Shown piece by piece: positions 34,063-43,474 of a DNA stretch of 47,772 bases. The notes under the pieces were generated by a model. It saw only the letters and a program-made list of their open reading frames with translations. It ran no database searches and was not told the origin of the DNA. Source of the DNA: Terriglobia bacterium. GTDB taxonomy: Bacteria > Acidobacteriota > Terriglobia > UBA7540. A program made the position numbers and the translations under genes. The stretch is taken from assembly GCA_030040315.1 (NCBI GenBank), contig JASHTY010000286.1, positions 1 through 47,772 on the forward strand, written 5' to 3'. Positions within the stretch are counted from its first letter, which is position 1; each line of letters starts with the position of its first letter.

Positions 34063-35109
34063 CTATGAGGCGGGCAAGGTGGCATCCGCCGGGCGCGGCG
34101 GATTCTGAAGCGAGGACTGGAAATAGGGAACGGTGCGCGCGAGGCCATTTTCAAGGCTCACGCGCGGCTCCCATGCGAGCTTCTGGCGGGCTTGGGAAAT
34201 GTCCGGCTGGCGGCGCTGGGGGTCGTCTTCGGGCAGGGGTTCAAAGACGATCGAACTCTTGCTGCCGGTGGCCCGAATGATCGTCTGGGCAAGCTGCAGA
34301 ATGGAGACCTCCTCGGGATTGCCCAGGTTGACGGGACCGGGTTCGCTCGAAATGAGCAGACGATAAAGGCCCTCCACCAGGTCGCTGACATAGCACAGGC
34401 TGCGGGTTTGGGCTCCCTTGCCGTAAACAGTGAGGGGGTTTCCTTGTAGCGCCTGGACCATGAAATTGGGAAGGGCGCGGCCGTCATCCAGGCGCATGCG
34501 CTCACCGTAAGTGTTGAAGATTCGCACGATGCGCGTCTTCACCTGGTGTTCGCGGTGATAGGCCATCGTTATAGCCTCAGCGAATCGCTTGGCCTCGTCG
34601 TACACGCTGCGCGGGCCGATGGGATTGACGTGGCCCCAATACCTTTCGGTCTGCGGGTTAACCTCCGGGTCGCCATAAATCTCCGAAGTGGAGGCGAGCA
34701 GGAACACGCTGCCCTGGGCCTTGGCCAGTCCCAGCGCGTGGTAGGTGCCCATCGCGCCGACCTTGAGGGTGTGGATGGGGTGCCGGGCGTAGTCCTTGGG
34801 GCTGGCGGGCGAGGCAAAATGCAGGAGGTAACGCAGCGCGCGGTCCGGAGCCGGCGTGGAAGCCTTGGCGAACAGAGCCGGAAGATCGATCGGCAGAGTC
34901 ACGTCATGCTGAAGAAAGTGGAAATGCGGCCGGCCCAGAAGGTGGCGGATGTTTTCCTGTCGCCCGGTAATAAGGTTGTCGAGGCAGATGACCTCATGCC
35001 CCTCCTCCAACAGGCGGTCGCAAAGGTGCGATCCCAGGAAGCCCGCTCCGCCAGTCACCAGAGTCAAGGGACGGGAATTCTGACTGGAGGCGGAATTTGT
35101 CATGGGCAT
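34063..35109 (-). CDS. UDP-glucuronate decarboxylase (UDP-xylose synthase), extended SDR family
   Basis: 348 residues from ATG 35109. The NAD-binding motif is [11 protein letters not shown] (18-28), the catalytic triad is Thr141/Ser142 with Glu143 and the Tyr170-x3-Lys174 pair in [17 protein letters not shown], and the segment [14 protein letters not shown] is typical of UDP-xylose synthases. The reaction converts UDP-glucuronate to UDP-xylose with loss of CO2. The gene starts 21 bases after the UDP-glucose dehydrogenase gene, which makes its substrate; together they turn UDP-glucose into UDP-xylose. Next to an exopolysaccharide operon, this predicts xylose (or glucuronate) in the polymer. 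Confidence 0.92.
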   Translation of the reverse strand: MPMTNSASSQNSRPLTLVTGGAGFLGSHLCDRLLEEGHEVICLDNLITGRQENIRHLLGRPHFHFLQHDVTLPIDLPALFAKASTPAPDRALRYLLHFASPASPKDYARHPIHTLKVGAMGTYHALGLAKAQGSVFLLASTSEIYGDPEVNPQTERYWGHVNPIGPRSVYDEAKRFAEAITMAYHREHQVKTRIVRIFNTYGERMRLDDGRALPNFMVQALQGNPLTVYGKGAQTRSLCYVSDLVEGLYRLLISSEPGPVNLGNPEEVSILQLAQTIIRATGSKSSIVFEPLPEDDPQRRQPDISQARQKLAWEPRVSLENGLARTVPYFQSSLQNPPRPADATLPAS

Positions 35110-35130
35110 TGACCTTTCGGCGGCGCCGGG

Positions 35131-36567
35131 TCAGAACGATGCTGCCAAGGTTCCGGGGTGCGAGTGCTGGCCCGCGGGTTTCATATCCGGGCGCCCCATC
35201 GAAACGTATTCAAATCCGGCCTGGCGGACAGTGCCTGGATCAAACGGGTTTCTTCCATCCACAAGCACCGGGACCTCCATCAGGCTTTTCAGCCGTGAGA
35301 GATCCAGATCGCGGAATTCCGGCCATTCGGTCAGCAGGAGCAGGGCATGCCCGCCTTGCGCCGCCCCATAGGCGGAAGTGCAGTAGCTGATTTGCTGCGA
35401 GGCCGGAAGCGCGCGCTCGGTATTGGGCATGGCTTGGGGATCGTAGAGGCGTAGAATACACCCCTCGTCCCGCGGGGGCGCAATTATTTTCAGGCATACG
35501 GCTTCACGGATGTCGTCGGTCCCGGCCTTGAAGGCCAGGCCCAGAACGCCCAGGATTTTCCCACGCAGGTTCCACAAGGCCTGGCGGATCTTGGAGACAT
35601 AAACCTCCACGCGGCTCTGGTTGACGTGCTCAACCTCCTGAAGCATGCCAAAGTCCACGCCGTGCTCTTCCGCCAGGTGAATGAAGGCGCGCAAATCTTT
35701 GGGGAAGCAGTAGCCTCCATAGCCTATGCCGGCGTCCAGGAACTGCGGTCCGATGCGGTTGTCCAGGCCGATGCCGCGGGCTACGGCGCCGACGTCAGCT
35801 CCCACCTTTTCGCACAGGTCGGAGACCATGTTGATGAACGAAATCTTCATGGAAAGGAAGGCGTTGGCCGCGTGCTTGATCAGCTCCGCAGTGCTGGTGT
35901 TGGTGACCACCAGGGGACGTTTCAGGGGGCTGTACAGGTTCTCGAGAATCCGGCGGGCCCGCTCCGATTCCACGCCGCAGACGATGCGGTTGGGGTGAAA
36001 GAAATCCTCCAGCGCCCTGGCCTCGCGAAGGAATTCAGGGTTCGAGGCTACATCAAATTCGACTGGACCCGCGCCGGATGCCGAGGCGTCTTCCGGGCCG
36101 CCCTTGCGGGAACTGTAGCGGAGGATGGTTCGCCTCAGCCATTGGGCGGTAATGGCCGGCACGGTGCTTTTCTCGATGAGCAGCTTGTATCCGTTCAGGT
36201 TGCGAGCCACCACTTGCGCTACGGCCTGCACCTGGCCCAAGTCAGCCTGGCCGCTGGCTTTTTGGGGCGTGCCCACACAGATGAAGATAATCGACCCCGC
36301 CCGAACCGCCGCGGCCACATCCTCCTGGGGCTGGAACTGCCCGCTCTTCAGATGTTTGGCGAGCAGTTCGACAAGCCCCGGCTCGTAAAAATTGGGGTCG
36401 CCGGCCCGGATGCGCTGCACCTTGGCGGCATCGTCGTCGGCGCCAATCACCTGGCGTCCCAGTTCAGCCAAGCCCAGTGCCGTGGGCAGCCCAATGTGGC
36501 CCAAGCCCAGGACAGTAATCGCGGCCTTGTCAAGGCTGAAATCCTGCGAAACCGAGATGTCACTCAT
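35131..36567 (-). CDS. UDP-glucose 6-dehydrogenase
   Basis: 478 residues from ATG 36567 (MSDISVSQDF); a longer frame to 36630 adds 21 unlikely residues. The N-terminal Rossmann fold is ITVLGLGHIGLPTALGLAELG. The central helix block NAFLSMKISFINMVSDLCEKVGAD is conserved, and the active-site cysteine lies in GIGYGGYCFPKDLRAF (Cys287; the usual GGSCFPKD has Tyr for Ser). The enzyme oxidises UDP-glucose twice to UDP-glucuronate, using NAD. It is first in a two-gene operon with UDP-xylose synthase and is divergent from the exopolysaccharide export genes. Confidence 0.93.
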   Translation of the reverse strand: MSDISVSQDFSLDKAAITVLGLGHIGLPTALGLAELGRQVIGADDDAAKVQRIRAGDPNFYEPGLVELLAKHLKSGQFQPQEDVAAAVRAGSIIFICVGTPQKASGQADLGQVQAVAQVVARNLNGYKLLIEKSTVPAITAQWLRRTILRYSSRKGGPEDASASGAGPVEFDVASNPEFLREARALEDFFHPNRIVCGVESERARRILENLYSPLKRPLVVTNTSTAELIKHAANAFLSMKISFINMVSDLCEKVGADVGAVARGIGLDNRIGPQFLDAGIGYGGYCFPKDLRAFIHLAEEHGVDFGMLQEVEHVNQSRVEVYVSKIRQALWNLRGKILGVLGLAFKAGTDDIREAVCLKIIAPPRDEGCILRLYDPQAMPNTERALPASQQISYCTSAYGAAQGGHALLLLTEWPEFRDLDLSRLKSLMEVPVLVDGRNPFDPGTVRQAGFEYVSMGRPDMKPAGQHSHPGTLAASF

Positions 36568-36723
36568 GGTTGTGCTGCAATCCCAGGCGCCTCGCCATGA
36601 ATTGTCGCCGTCCGGCAAAGGAATTGTCAAGCGCGAAGACAGATGCGGATCGGCCGCAGGCCTGGGGCTAGAGGTGTAGTGAAATCCGCGGCGTGAGGTC
36701 AGGCCCTGGCCAACCCCCCACGC

Positions 36724-36752
36724 TTGACACCCCCCGCGCGCCGCCCTATACT
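36724..36752 (+). promoter_or_regulatory. Consensus sigma70-type promoter of the exopolysaccharide operon
   Basis: TTGACA (36724-36729), 17 bases, TATACT (36747-36752). This is the best -35/-10 match in the window. It faces the export gene at 37083 and would give a leader of about 320 bases. Confidence 0.75.
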
Positions 36753-37082
36753 TAGAGGCGACAATTTTTGAGCGAAACTATCCGGATTCACAACGCTACG
36801 CCTGATTCGTAGCCCCGATAATTGTGCTCAGCGTGTTTGCTGGTTGCAAAAACCGGCGCCGCTGAACGCCTGGTGCCATCGTACACGTCACGAAGCAGTC
36901 CGCCTAAGTAGCTAGCCACGATTGAGGAGGTAGAGGCGTACTGTTTCGAGGTCTGCTTGAATGCATGAGAGTAAACTTATCCGCAATTGCCCTCTGACGG
37001 AATTAGGAAAGCTGTTGCATCAGAATCCGCATGGCGGTGATTGAACTGAACCATCGGTAAGCGCCAGCGTGAGGCAGGTCTA
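36753..37082 (+). other. Long untranslated leader of the exopolysaccharide operon
   Basis: Between the promoter and the first gene lie 330 bases. A GAGGAGG-like site near 36922 has no start codon at proper distance. A 27-codon frame at 36961-37044 lacks a ribosome binding site. No known riboswitch consensus was recognised. The length allows for RNA-based control, but nothing specific can be shown. Confidence 0.35.
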
Positions 37083-38177
37083 GTGGTCGAGCATCAATCA
37101 AAGACTCGAAGGACATGGAGCGTTGCGCGGGTGCTGGCAATGGCGTTGGCATTCAGCCACGTCGCCGGGCTGAGCTGTCTCTGGGCACAGCAAACTCCGC
37201 CCGCTCCAGCCACGCAACCGACGCCGGCCCCGGGTCAGACCGCCGCCAACGCCGCCCCTCCGATGGCTATTACCGGTGCGGATTTTGTGGTAAGCCCGGA
37301 AGACCTGCTGGATATTTATATCATCGATGTGCCGGAGGTCAGCCGCAGCTATCGAGTCAGTTCGAATGGATATCTGACGCTGCCCCTGTTGCCGGAACCG
37401 ATTTACGCGGCCGGCTTGTCCCTGGGCCAACTGTCGCACCTGATCGCCGTCAAGTTTCACGATTCGGGCATGCTCACCAACGCGCAGGTGTCAATCTCCG
37501 TGCTGGAAACTCGGTTGCATTCGGTCCTGGTGACGGGCGAAGTCAAGAATCCGCAGGTTTACCCTGTTTACGGCCCCACTCGATTGCTGGAAATCCTGGT
37601 CAAGGCAGGCGGACTGACGGATAACGCGGGTAATGATGCCATCATCATGCGCGGCGACATGGGTGCGCGCGCCGATCTGCTGGAAAGCGCGGATTCAAAT
37701 GGCACCATAACGCCCCGCGGGCTGACCTTTACATTGAATATCCGCAAGCTGGTGGAAACCGGCAATGACACCACCAACATTCTTCTCTACCCCGGAGATC
37801 GAGTTACCGTTCCTCGCATGCAACTGATTTACGTCCTGGGAGCGGTGAATCGTCCCGGGGGATACGTGCTGGATGAAGCCCGGCAGCACATGACCGTCCT
37901 AAAAGCTCTGGCCTTGGCGGGTGATGTGAATAACATCGCCAAGCGAAAGCACATTACCATTCTCCGGCGCGATCCCGGCACGCCGGATGAAAAGCGCGAG
38001 CAGATTCCGGTGGACATCAAGGCCATGGTGAAAGGCCAGACCGAGGACATCCGCATGAAAGCGGATGATATTTTATTTGTCCCGGAGAGCACCGGGCTCA
38101 AAGCCCTGCACGCCTCCGTCGCCGCTACGGAATCGGTGGCGACCAGCGGCGGCGCCGCCCTGATGATTTACCACTGA
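37083..38177 (+). CDS. Polysaccharide biosynthesis/export protein (Wza-like, SLBB domains)
   Basis: 364 residues from GTG 37083. Signal sequence at about 17-36 (VLAMALAFSHVAGLSCLWAQ); the cysteine is not in a good lipobox, so lipidation is doubtful. After a Pro/Ala-rich linker comes the Poly_export domain (FVVSPEDLLDIYIIDVPEVSRSYRVSSNGYLTLPLL, about 68-160). Two SLBB-type units follow (SVLVTGEVKNPQVYPVYGPTRLLEILVKAGGLTD and YVLGAVNRPGGYVLDEARQHMTVLKALALAGD). Members form the periplasm-spanning and outer-membrane channel for exopolysaccharide export. The BY-kinase gene follows after 49 bases. Confidence 0.9.
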   Translation: MVEHQSKTRRTWSVARVLAMALAFSHVAGLSCLWAQQTPPAPATQPTPAPGQTAANAAPPMAITGADFVVSPEDLLDIYIIDVPEVSRSYRVSSNGYLTLPLLPEPIYAAGLSLGQLSHLIAVKFHDSGMLTNAQVSISVLETRLHSVLVTGEVKNPQVYPVYGPTRLLEILVKAGGLTDNAGNDAIIMRGDMGARADLLESADSNGTITPRGLTFTLNIRKLVETGNDTTNILLYPGDRVTVPRMQLIYVLGAVNRPGGYVLDEARQHMTVLKALALAGDVNNIAKRKHITILRRDPGTPDEKREQIPVDIKAMVKGQTEDIRMKADDILFVPESTGLKALHASVAATESVATSGGAALMIYH

Positions 38178-38226
38178 GTTTTGACTGGGAATTTCATTCA
38201 CCCCGGCTGCCTGAGGGAGCTGGAAA

Positions 38227-40503
38227 GTGCCCGAAGACGAATCGTTAGTCCCGCTTGAACGGCCGCTGCCGCAACGCATCAACGGCCTGACGCCCGCCAC
38301 CCTGGAACTTGAAAGGCAGGGGAGCGAGCCCCACATTACTTTTGCATCCTTCTGGGACATCCTGATTAAGCGTCTGGGTACCATTCTTGCCGCCACCGTC
38401 GTGGTGGCGGTCCTGGCGGGGATATACAGTTTCAAAATGGCGCCCGTTTATCAGGCGACCGCCAGTATTGAGGTGGAAACCGACTACCCGCAACTCACCA
38501 GCCTGAACACGGTGTACAACCAGACTCCGGTCGACGACTTTTCCTACCTGACGACCCAGATGCAGGTTTTGCAGAGCAACAGCCTGGCTTGGACGACTAT
38601 GGAGCAATTGGGCCTGGACCGTGAACCCGCGCCCACCGGTTCCACCGATGTTTCCGGTAAATCTGCCTCGCAAACCGCGGGAGAGCGCAAAGCGGGTATG
38701 ATTGAGGCATTCAAGGGCGGCACGCGGGTCGATCTGGTGAAGGACACGCGCATCATCGCCGTGAGCTATGAATGCGGAAGTCCGGAATTGGCAGCCAACA
38801 TTGTCAATCACCTGATCAACAATTACATCGAATTCAGCATAGAGGCGCGATACGACTTTACCCGGCGGGCCTCAAGCGTCATGGAGCAGCAGTTGGCTGA
38901 CCTGAAAGCCCGAGTAGAAAAATCCCAGCAGGCTCTGATCGACTACGAGCGCAAGAACCTTATTGTCAATGTCGGCGACAAGCAGACCATTGACGATCAG
39001 AAGCTGGACCAATTGAACCATGACCTTGCCGCTGCGGAGAGCGACCGCATCCAGAAGGAGTCGCTCTACGAACTGGCCAGGGATCATCAGGGGCAGGTGG
39101 GAATCATCATGCAGGACCAGATCCTTCTGCATCTCGAGGAGAAATACGCGGATATCAAGGCGGACTACACCGACGCCCTGGCTCAATACGGGCCGAATTT
39201 TCCCAAGGTGGTGCGATTGCGCGAAGAGGTTGCGCAAATGCAGGCTCTTCTGGACGAAAACCACAAGCGGGCGGTTGAGAAAGTTCACAGCGATTACCTT
39301 GCGGCAGTTGACCGCGAAAGGCTTCTGACCGACGCTTTGGCAAAGGAAAACGAGCAGGTCAGCGCCCTCAACCAGCGCATGATTGATCACAACATCCTGA
39401 GGCGGGAATTCGACATCAACCAGCAACTTTACCAGACGCTGTTGCAGCGTCTGAAAGACGCCACTCTCTCCGCGACTTTACAGGCGCCGAACGTCCATGT
39501 TATCGATCAGGCCACTCCGCCCCTTCGCCCCATCCGCCCCAATCGCAAGCGCAATATCGCCGTGGGAACAATCATCGGCCTGATTCTGGGCATTACATTG
39601 GGGTTTGTCCAGGAAGCCCTGGATAGCTCAGTGCGAACTACCGAGGAGGCGGAAAGATTGGTCAACGCTCCGGCCCTTGCCGTGATCCCCTCAGAGGCGG
39701 ACGGGCACCGGCGGGAATCGGTTTCCGCGGGAAAAGTGGCGGGCCCGGCGATGGGCGATGGTGTGGGATTGGCGGTGCTGAAGCGCCCGTCTTCAGTCCT
39801 GGCTGAATCGTTCCGCAGCCTGCGAACCTCCGTCCTGCTTTCCACGGCTCCGCGCCCCCCCCAGAGCATGTTGGTAACTAGCCCGCAGGTCGGTGAAGGG
39901 AAGACTTCCATCGCCTCGAACCTGGCGATGTCTTTTGCCCAGCGGGGAGGCGAGGTCCTGATCGTGGATGCGGACTTGCGCTGCCCCTGCATCGCCAAGA
40001 CCCTGGGAGTCCCCAACGAAAAGGGTTTGAGCAGCTTCCTGACCGGTGCTCACTCGCTCGACGAGGTTTTGATTCGGTATGATCGCGTGCCCAATCTTTG
40101 GGTGCTGCCTGCGGGTCCGCGTCCCCCTGACCCGGCGGAACTGCTCTCTTCGCACATGATGGATGCGACGCTGAAGGATCTCCTGAAGCGTTTCACCCAC
40201 GTAGTCATTGACTCTCCTCCCCTCCTTCTGGTGACGGACGCCGTGGTGCTTTCCGCCCTGGTGGACGGAGTCATCCTGGTGGTTTCCAGTGGCGCGACGA
40301 CTCGCGGGGCGCTGACCCGGTCCCACCGAATCCTGGAAAACGCCGGTTCGCGCGTGCTGGGAATGGTCCTGAACAAAGTTGACATGCGCTTTGACACCTA
40401 CTACGGCTACTACTACGGGCCCTACCACCAGGGCTATTACGACGATATTACCGTGTCGAACCCAACGCACTCCTCGGCAGGCGGCCGCGCGAGGAAGGAT
40501 TGA
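38227..40503 (+). CDS. Wzz/BY-kinase polysaccharide co-polymerase (Wzc-like tyrosine autokinase)
   Basis: 758 residues from GTG 38227. Wzz domain with first membrane helix (about 49-68), a long periplasmic coiled-coil region (about 210-400, e.g. QQLADLKARVEKSQQALIDYE), a second helix (about 442-462) after the Pro-rich PPLRPIRPNRKR, and a cytoplasmic kinase. Walker A is TSPQVGEGKTS (551-561, Lys559), Walker A' is VDADLRCP (580-587), and Walker B-like is HVVIDSPP. The C-terminal tyrosine cluster (YYGYYYGPYHQGYYDD) is the expected autophosphorylation site. It controls polymer length and export with the channel encoded upstream. Confidence 0.93.
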   Translation: MPEDESLVPLERPLPQRINGLTPATLELERQGSEPHITFASFWDILIKRLGTILAATVVVAVLAGIYSFKMAPVYQATASIEVETDYPQLTSLNTVYNQTPVDDFSYLTTQMQVLQSNSLAWTTMEQLGLDREPAPTGSTDVSGKSASQTAGERKAGMIEAFKGGTRVDLVKDTRIIAVSYECGSPELAANIVNHLINNYIEFSIEARYDFTRRASSVMEQQLADLKARVEKSQQALIDYERKNLIVNVGDKQTIDDQKLDQLNHDLAAAESDRIQKESLYELARDHQGQVGIIMQDQILLHLEEKYADIKADYTDALAQYGPNFPKVVRLREEVAQMQALLDENHKRAVEKVHSDYLAAVDRERLLTDALAKENEQVSALNQRMIDHNILRREFDINQQLYQTLLQRLKDATLSATLQAPNVHVIDQATPPLRPIRPNRKRNIAVGTIIGLILGITLGFVQEALDSSVRTTEEAERLVNAPALAVIPSEADGHRRESVSAGKVAGPAMGDGVGLAVLKRPSSVLAESFRSLRTSVLLSTAPRPPQSMLVTSPQVGEGKTSIASNLAMSFAQRGGEVLIVDADLRCPCIAKTLGVPNEKGLSSFLTGAHSLDEVLIRYDRVPNLWVLPAGPRPPDPAELLSSHMMDATLKDLLKRFTHVVIDSPPLLLVTDAVVLSALVDGVILVVSSGATTRGALTRSHRILENAGSRVLGMVLNKVDMRFDTYYGYYYGPYHQGYYDDITVSNPTHSSAGGRARKD

Positions 40504-40620
40504 CCCAGCTGAACATGCCTGTGGAAACCTGGCCAGCGTGTGACGGCAGTCTTCTCCAAAAGTCGAAGAATTACACGATTCCCCGTTTACGCGCAGCGGC
40601 GATTCCAGGGAAATCGCAAA

Positions 40621-42009
40621 ATGAGTCAATTCTCCAGCCCTGACGATTCTGATGAGAGGGATTGGCGGGCGTGTAGTTCCCCTCGCATCCACACCTGGTC
40701 GCTGCGTCCGGGCTGGCGATCGGCGATATTCCTGATTCCCATTGTCGCCGCCAGTGTCTGGCTTGCGCGTACTGCAATTCTGGTGGCAAAGGCGTCCTAC
40801 GAAGTCGATAGCCTTTCCGCCGCCGACCTGCAAAGGGCGCTTCAACAGGATCCTGGCAACCCGGAATTAATCCACCGCCTGGGCTGGGTTTACGCCTACA
40901 ACCCCGTCAGCATCGATCTGCCGGAGTCAATGAAGTATCTTCGGCTGGCGGTCGAGATCAGCCCGCGCCGTTGGGATTTTTGGGCGGACCTGGGTGCGGT
41001 GTGTGACGATGTCGGCGACGCGGCTTGTTCCGACGAGGCCTATGAACGCGCCGAATCGCTCAATCCCATGGCCCCGGGCTTGAATTATTCGGTGGCAAAT
41101 CATTACCTCCTGACCAGTCGCCCGGAGAAGGCCTTCCCGCACTTCCGCAAACTTGTGGGAATGGATCCCGAGTATCTCGGCAACACTCTGCGACTCTGTT
41201 TGCGCGCCACCCAGGATCCGCAGGCAATCTTTCGTGAAGTTGTGCCCCAAGGGAAGGATGCGAGTCCTCGATTCACCTTCCTGATGCAACTGGCTTCTGC
41301 GGGGGATTACGAAGGTGCGATGGGGGTTTGGGAGCAAATGATTTCCGGCCCTGATCATTCGCCCAGCGTGCCGATGGTGAAGCCCTTTCTCGACTATCTC
41401 CTGGACCAAGGCCGGGTTGGCGACGCAGGCAAAGTGTGGGACAGCCTTCAGCACGCCGGCGTAATTCCACCCGCGCCTGTGCAATCCGACAACCTTCTGT
41501 ATGACGGCAACTTTGAGGGCCCGCTCCTCAACACTGGATTTGATTGGCGGACGGCCGAGTCGCCGGACCTGGTCTTTGATTTTGCGGATAGCTCAACGTT
41601 CGTTGGCGCCAGGTCCCTGCGGATTGAATTCGCCGTGGGAAGGAATTCGGAATACGATCTGGTCAGTCAGGTCGTGCGCATCCAGCCCAACACATCTTAC
41701 CAGGTGTCCGCTTACGTGCGGTCCGACAATCTTACATCGGACAGCGGGCCTCGCTTGCGGGTGGTGGAACTGGGTTGCGGCGAGTGTGCGGCCAGAATGA
41801 GCGATCCGACCGTGGGCACAACTCCCTGGCACGAGGTCGATGTCGACTTCCTTACTCACCCGCAGACAGAGGCGGTGAAGATATCCTTCTGGCGGCCGCA
41901 GAGTCAACCTTACCCGAGCGACATCACGGGTACGGTCTGGCTGAATGATGTCAATCTCCGCAAGGTGGAGGATTCGCCGCTGGATTCAAGCCGAGTGAGG
42001 GCACGGTGA
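40621..42009 (+). CDS. Membrane-anchored TPR protein with C-terminal carbohydrate-binding-like domain, exopolysaccharide locus
   Basis: 462 residues from ATG 40621 (MSQFSSPDD); an upstream GTG at 40540 would add 27 residues. One membrane helix (SAIFLIPIVAASVWLARTAIL) precedes TPR-like repeats (LQRALQQDPGNPELIHRLGWVYA, MKYLRLAVEISPRRWDFWADLGAV). The C-terminal 150 residues (LLYDGNFEGPLLNTGFDWR ... VWLNDVNLRKV) have the jelly-roll pattern of CBM4/9-like domains. Such proteins occur in acidobacterial exopolysaccharide loci, where they may hold assembly proteins together or bind the polymer. The stop overlaps the next start by four bases (GTGA), so translation is coupled to the ligase/polymerase gene. 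Confidence 0.75.
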   Translation: MSQFSSPDDSDERDWRACSSPRIHTWSLRPGWRSAIFLIPIVAASVWLARTAILVAKASYEVDSLSAADLQRALQQDPGNPELIHRLGWVYAYNPVSIDLPESMKYLRLAVEISPRRWDFWADLGAVCDDVGDAACSDEAYERAESLNPMAPGLNYSVANHYLLTSRPEKAFPHFRKLVGMDPEYLGNTLRLCLRATQDPQAIFREVVPQGKDASPRFTFLMQLASAGDYEGAMGVWEQMISGPDHSPSVPMVKPFLDYLLDQGRVGDAGKVWDSLQHAGVIPPAPVQSDNLLYDGNFEGPLLNTGFDWRTAESPDLVFDFADSSTFVGARSLRIEFAVGRNSEYDLVSQVVRIQPNTSYQVSAYVRSDNLTSDSGPRLRVVELGCGECAARMSDPTVGTTPWHEVDVDFLTHPQTEAVKISFWRPQSQPYPSDITGTVWLNDVNLRKVEDSPLDSSRVRAR

Positions 42010-43391
42010 CCTCCTCAACCGCCCTACAGTTGCCGGCTTCTGTGCGAAGCGCTTCGTCTCCCCTCCACACGCTGGCGCGCGTTGTATTGATGGTCACGAT
42101 TTGCGCAGCGCCCTGGGCCTTCGGCGCTGTTCAGCCTTGGGCGTGGGGCGGTCTGATGGTGCTCACGCTGCTCGCATTGGTTTTGTGGGCAGGGGCGTGC
42201 GCCCAGTTCGGGGTGATGAATCTGACATGGTCGCCGCTCTACGTGCCCTTCCTGGGTTTTCTGGCTCTCGCATCGATTCAGTTGTTGGCCGGATTCACTG
42301 CTGACCATGCCGCCACGCGCGAGGCAGTTCTAAAGATCGTTACCAATCTTGTCCTCTTTTTTCTGGCGGGCCAGCTTATCACCCAGCGCGGCAATGGCAG
42401 GGCACTTGAATGGCTTGGCCTGATCGCGACCGCGCTGGCGTTCGCTCTGTGCATCCTGGCAATTGCCCAGAATCTGTCCGGTCCGAGCCTGCGAATGATT
42501 TACTGGAAGTATGCCTCGCCCGTTCGCCCTTTTGGACCCTACGTCAACCATAATGACTATGCCGGCCTGATGGAAATGCTGCTTCCCATTTCCGTGGTTT
42601 ACATTCTCTCGCGATCGGTGAACATTGCGCTTCGAACCCTGCTGTGGTGCGGTGTGGGTCTGGTCATCTCATCGGTGTGGATCTGCGGCTCGCGGGGCGG
42701 CACGGTCGCGCTGGTCATTGAGGGACTCCTGCTGGCGGGCCTCTTGATTTGGCCCCGGCCGCGCGGCGTTTCCATTCCCTCACTTGTTTTGTTAGTGGCG
42801 GTGATTCTGATTTCCGCCGTCACCTTCTACTGGATGTCAAGCACGGGGCGGGTGGTTCAAAACGCCTGGTCAGTGTTTGACACTTCGCGGCCCCTGGAGG
42901 CGACATTCGGCGATCGCTATCAGATGGGCATCGACACGATTCACATCATTCGAGATCATCCCTGGCTGGGAATTGGCGTGGGATCCTTTGAGGCGGTCAT
43001 TCCCGGTTATATAACCTTTCCCACCGAACTGCATTGGACTCACGGCCACAACGACGTGCTGGAAGCCGTTGCTGAGACCGGTTTGCCCGGAGCGTTGCTG
43101 ATCCTGGCGGCGCTTGTGCTCTTTCTGCGCTCCGCATTTCGTGATTTGGACGAGCGCTTGAGGCATGGCTGGGGCTGGATCCAGTTGGGCGCTGCGATAG
43201 GAGCGGTGGGATTGTTCTGCCACAGCTTTGTGGACTTCAACCTGCGTGTCCCCGCCAACGCGGCGTGGTTCGTGGTGTGTTTGGCCGTGGCCACGCACCC
43301 CCGGCCAGTTTGGGAAATGCGCCGGAAGTTTTCGCGGGATTTGCGTGGGGATTGGGATCGCCAATTCGCCGGCGCCGAGCCCCCCGCGTGA
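42006..43391 (+). CDS. O-antigen ligase/Wzy-type polymerase family membrane protein
   Basis: 461 residues from GTG 42006. About 12 hydrophobic segments surround a periplasmic loop. FGPYVNHNDYAGLMEMLLP and the late HGHNDVLEAVAETGLPGALL are the conserved blocks of the Wzy_C/O-antigen ligase family, including the loop histidine and the helix after it. In this locus, with Wzc-like and Wza-like proteins, it is more likely the polymerase than a lipopolysaccharide ligase. It is translationally coupled to the TPR gene. Confidence 0.88.
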   Translation: MTSSTALQLPASVRSASSPLHTLARVVLMVTICAAPWAFGAVQPWAWGGLMVLTLLALVLWAGACAQFGVMNLTWSPLYVPFLGFLALASIQLLAGFTADHAATREAVLKIVTNLVLFFLAGQLITQRGNGRALEWLGLIATALAFALCILAIAQNLSGPSLRMIYWKYASPVRPFGPYVNHNDYAGLMEMLLPISVVYILSRSVNIALRTLLWCGVGLVISSVWICGSRGGTVALVIEGLLLAGLLIWPRPRGVSIPSLVLLVAVILISAVTFYWMSSTGRVVQNAWSVFDTSRPLEATFGDRYQMGIDTIHIIRDHPWLGIGVGSFEAVIPGYITFPTELHWTHGHNDVLEAVAETGLPGALLILAALVLFLRSAFRDLDERLRHGWGWIQLGAAIGAVGLFCHSFVDFNLRVPANAAWFVVCLAVATHPRPVWEMRRKFSRDLRGDWDRQFAGAEPPA

Positions 43392-43474
43392 TATCATCGC
43401 CGCCGGGTGTGCCCAACGAACCGGCACAGCGGGCGAAGGCAGACTGAAACTTCTAAACCAATGTCAGGTCGCCA

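Noticed and set aside
36961-37044. 27-codon leader frame before the exopolysaccharide export gene
   Set aside because: No Shine-Dalgarno at the ATG and no obvious regulatory codon run; kept only as part of the leader description.
36753-37082. Cyclic-di-GMP riboswitch in the exopolysaccharide leader
   Set aside because: The conserved core motifs of the known class I and II aptamers could not be found by eye, although the context made it worth looking.
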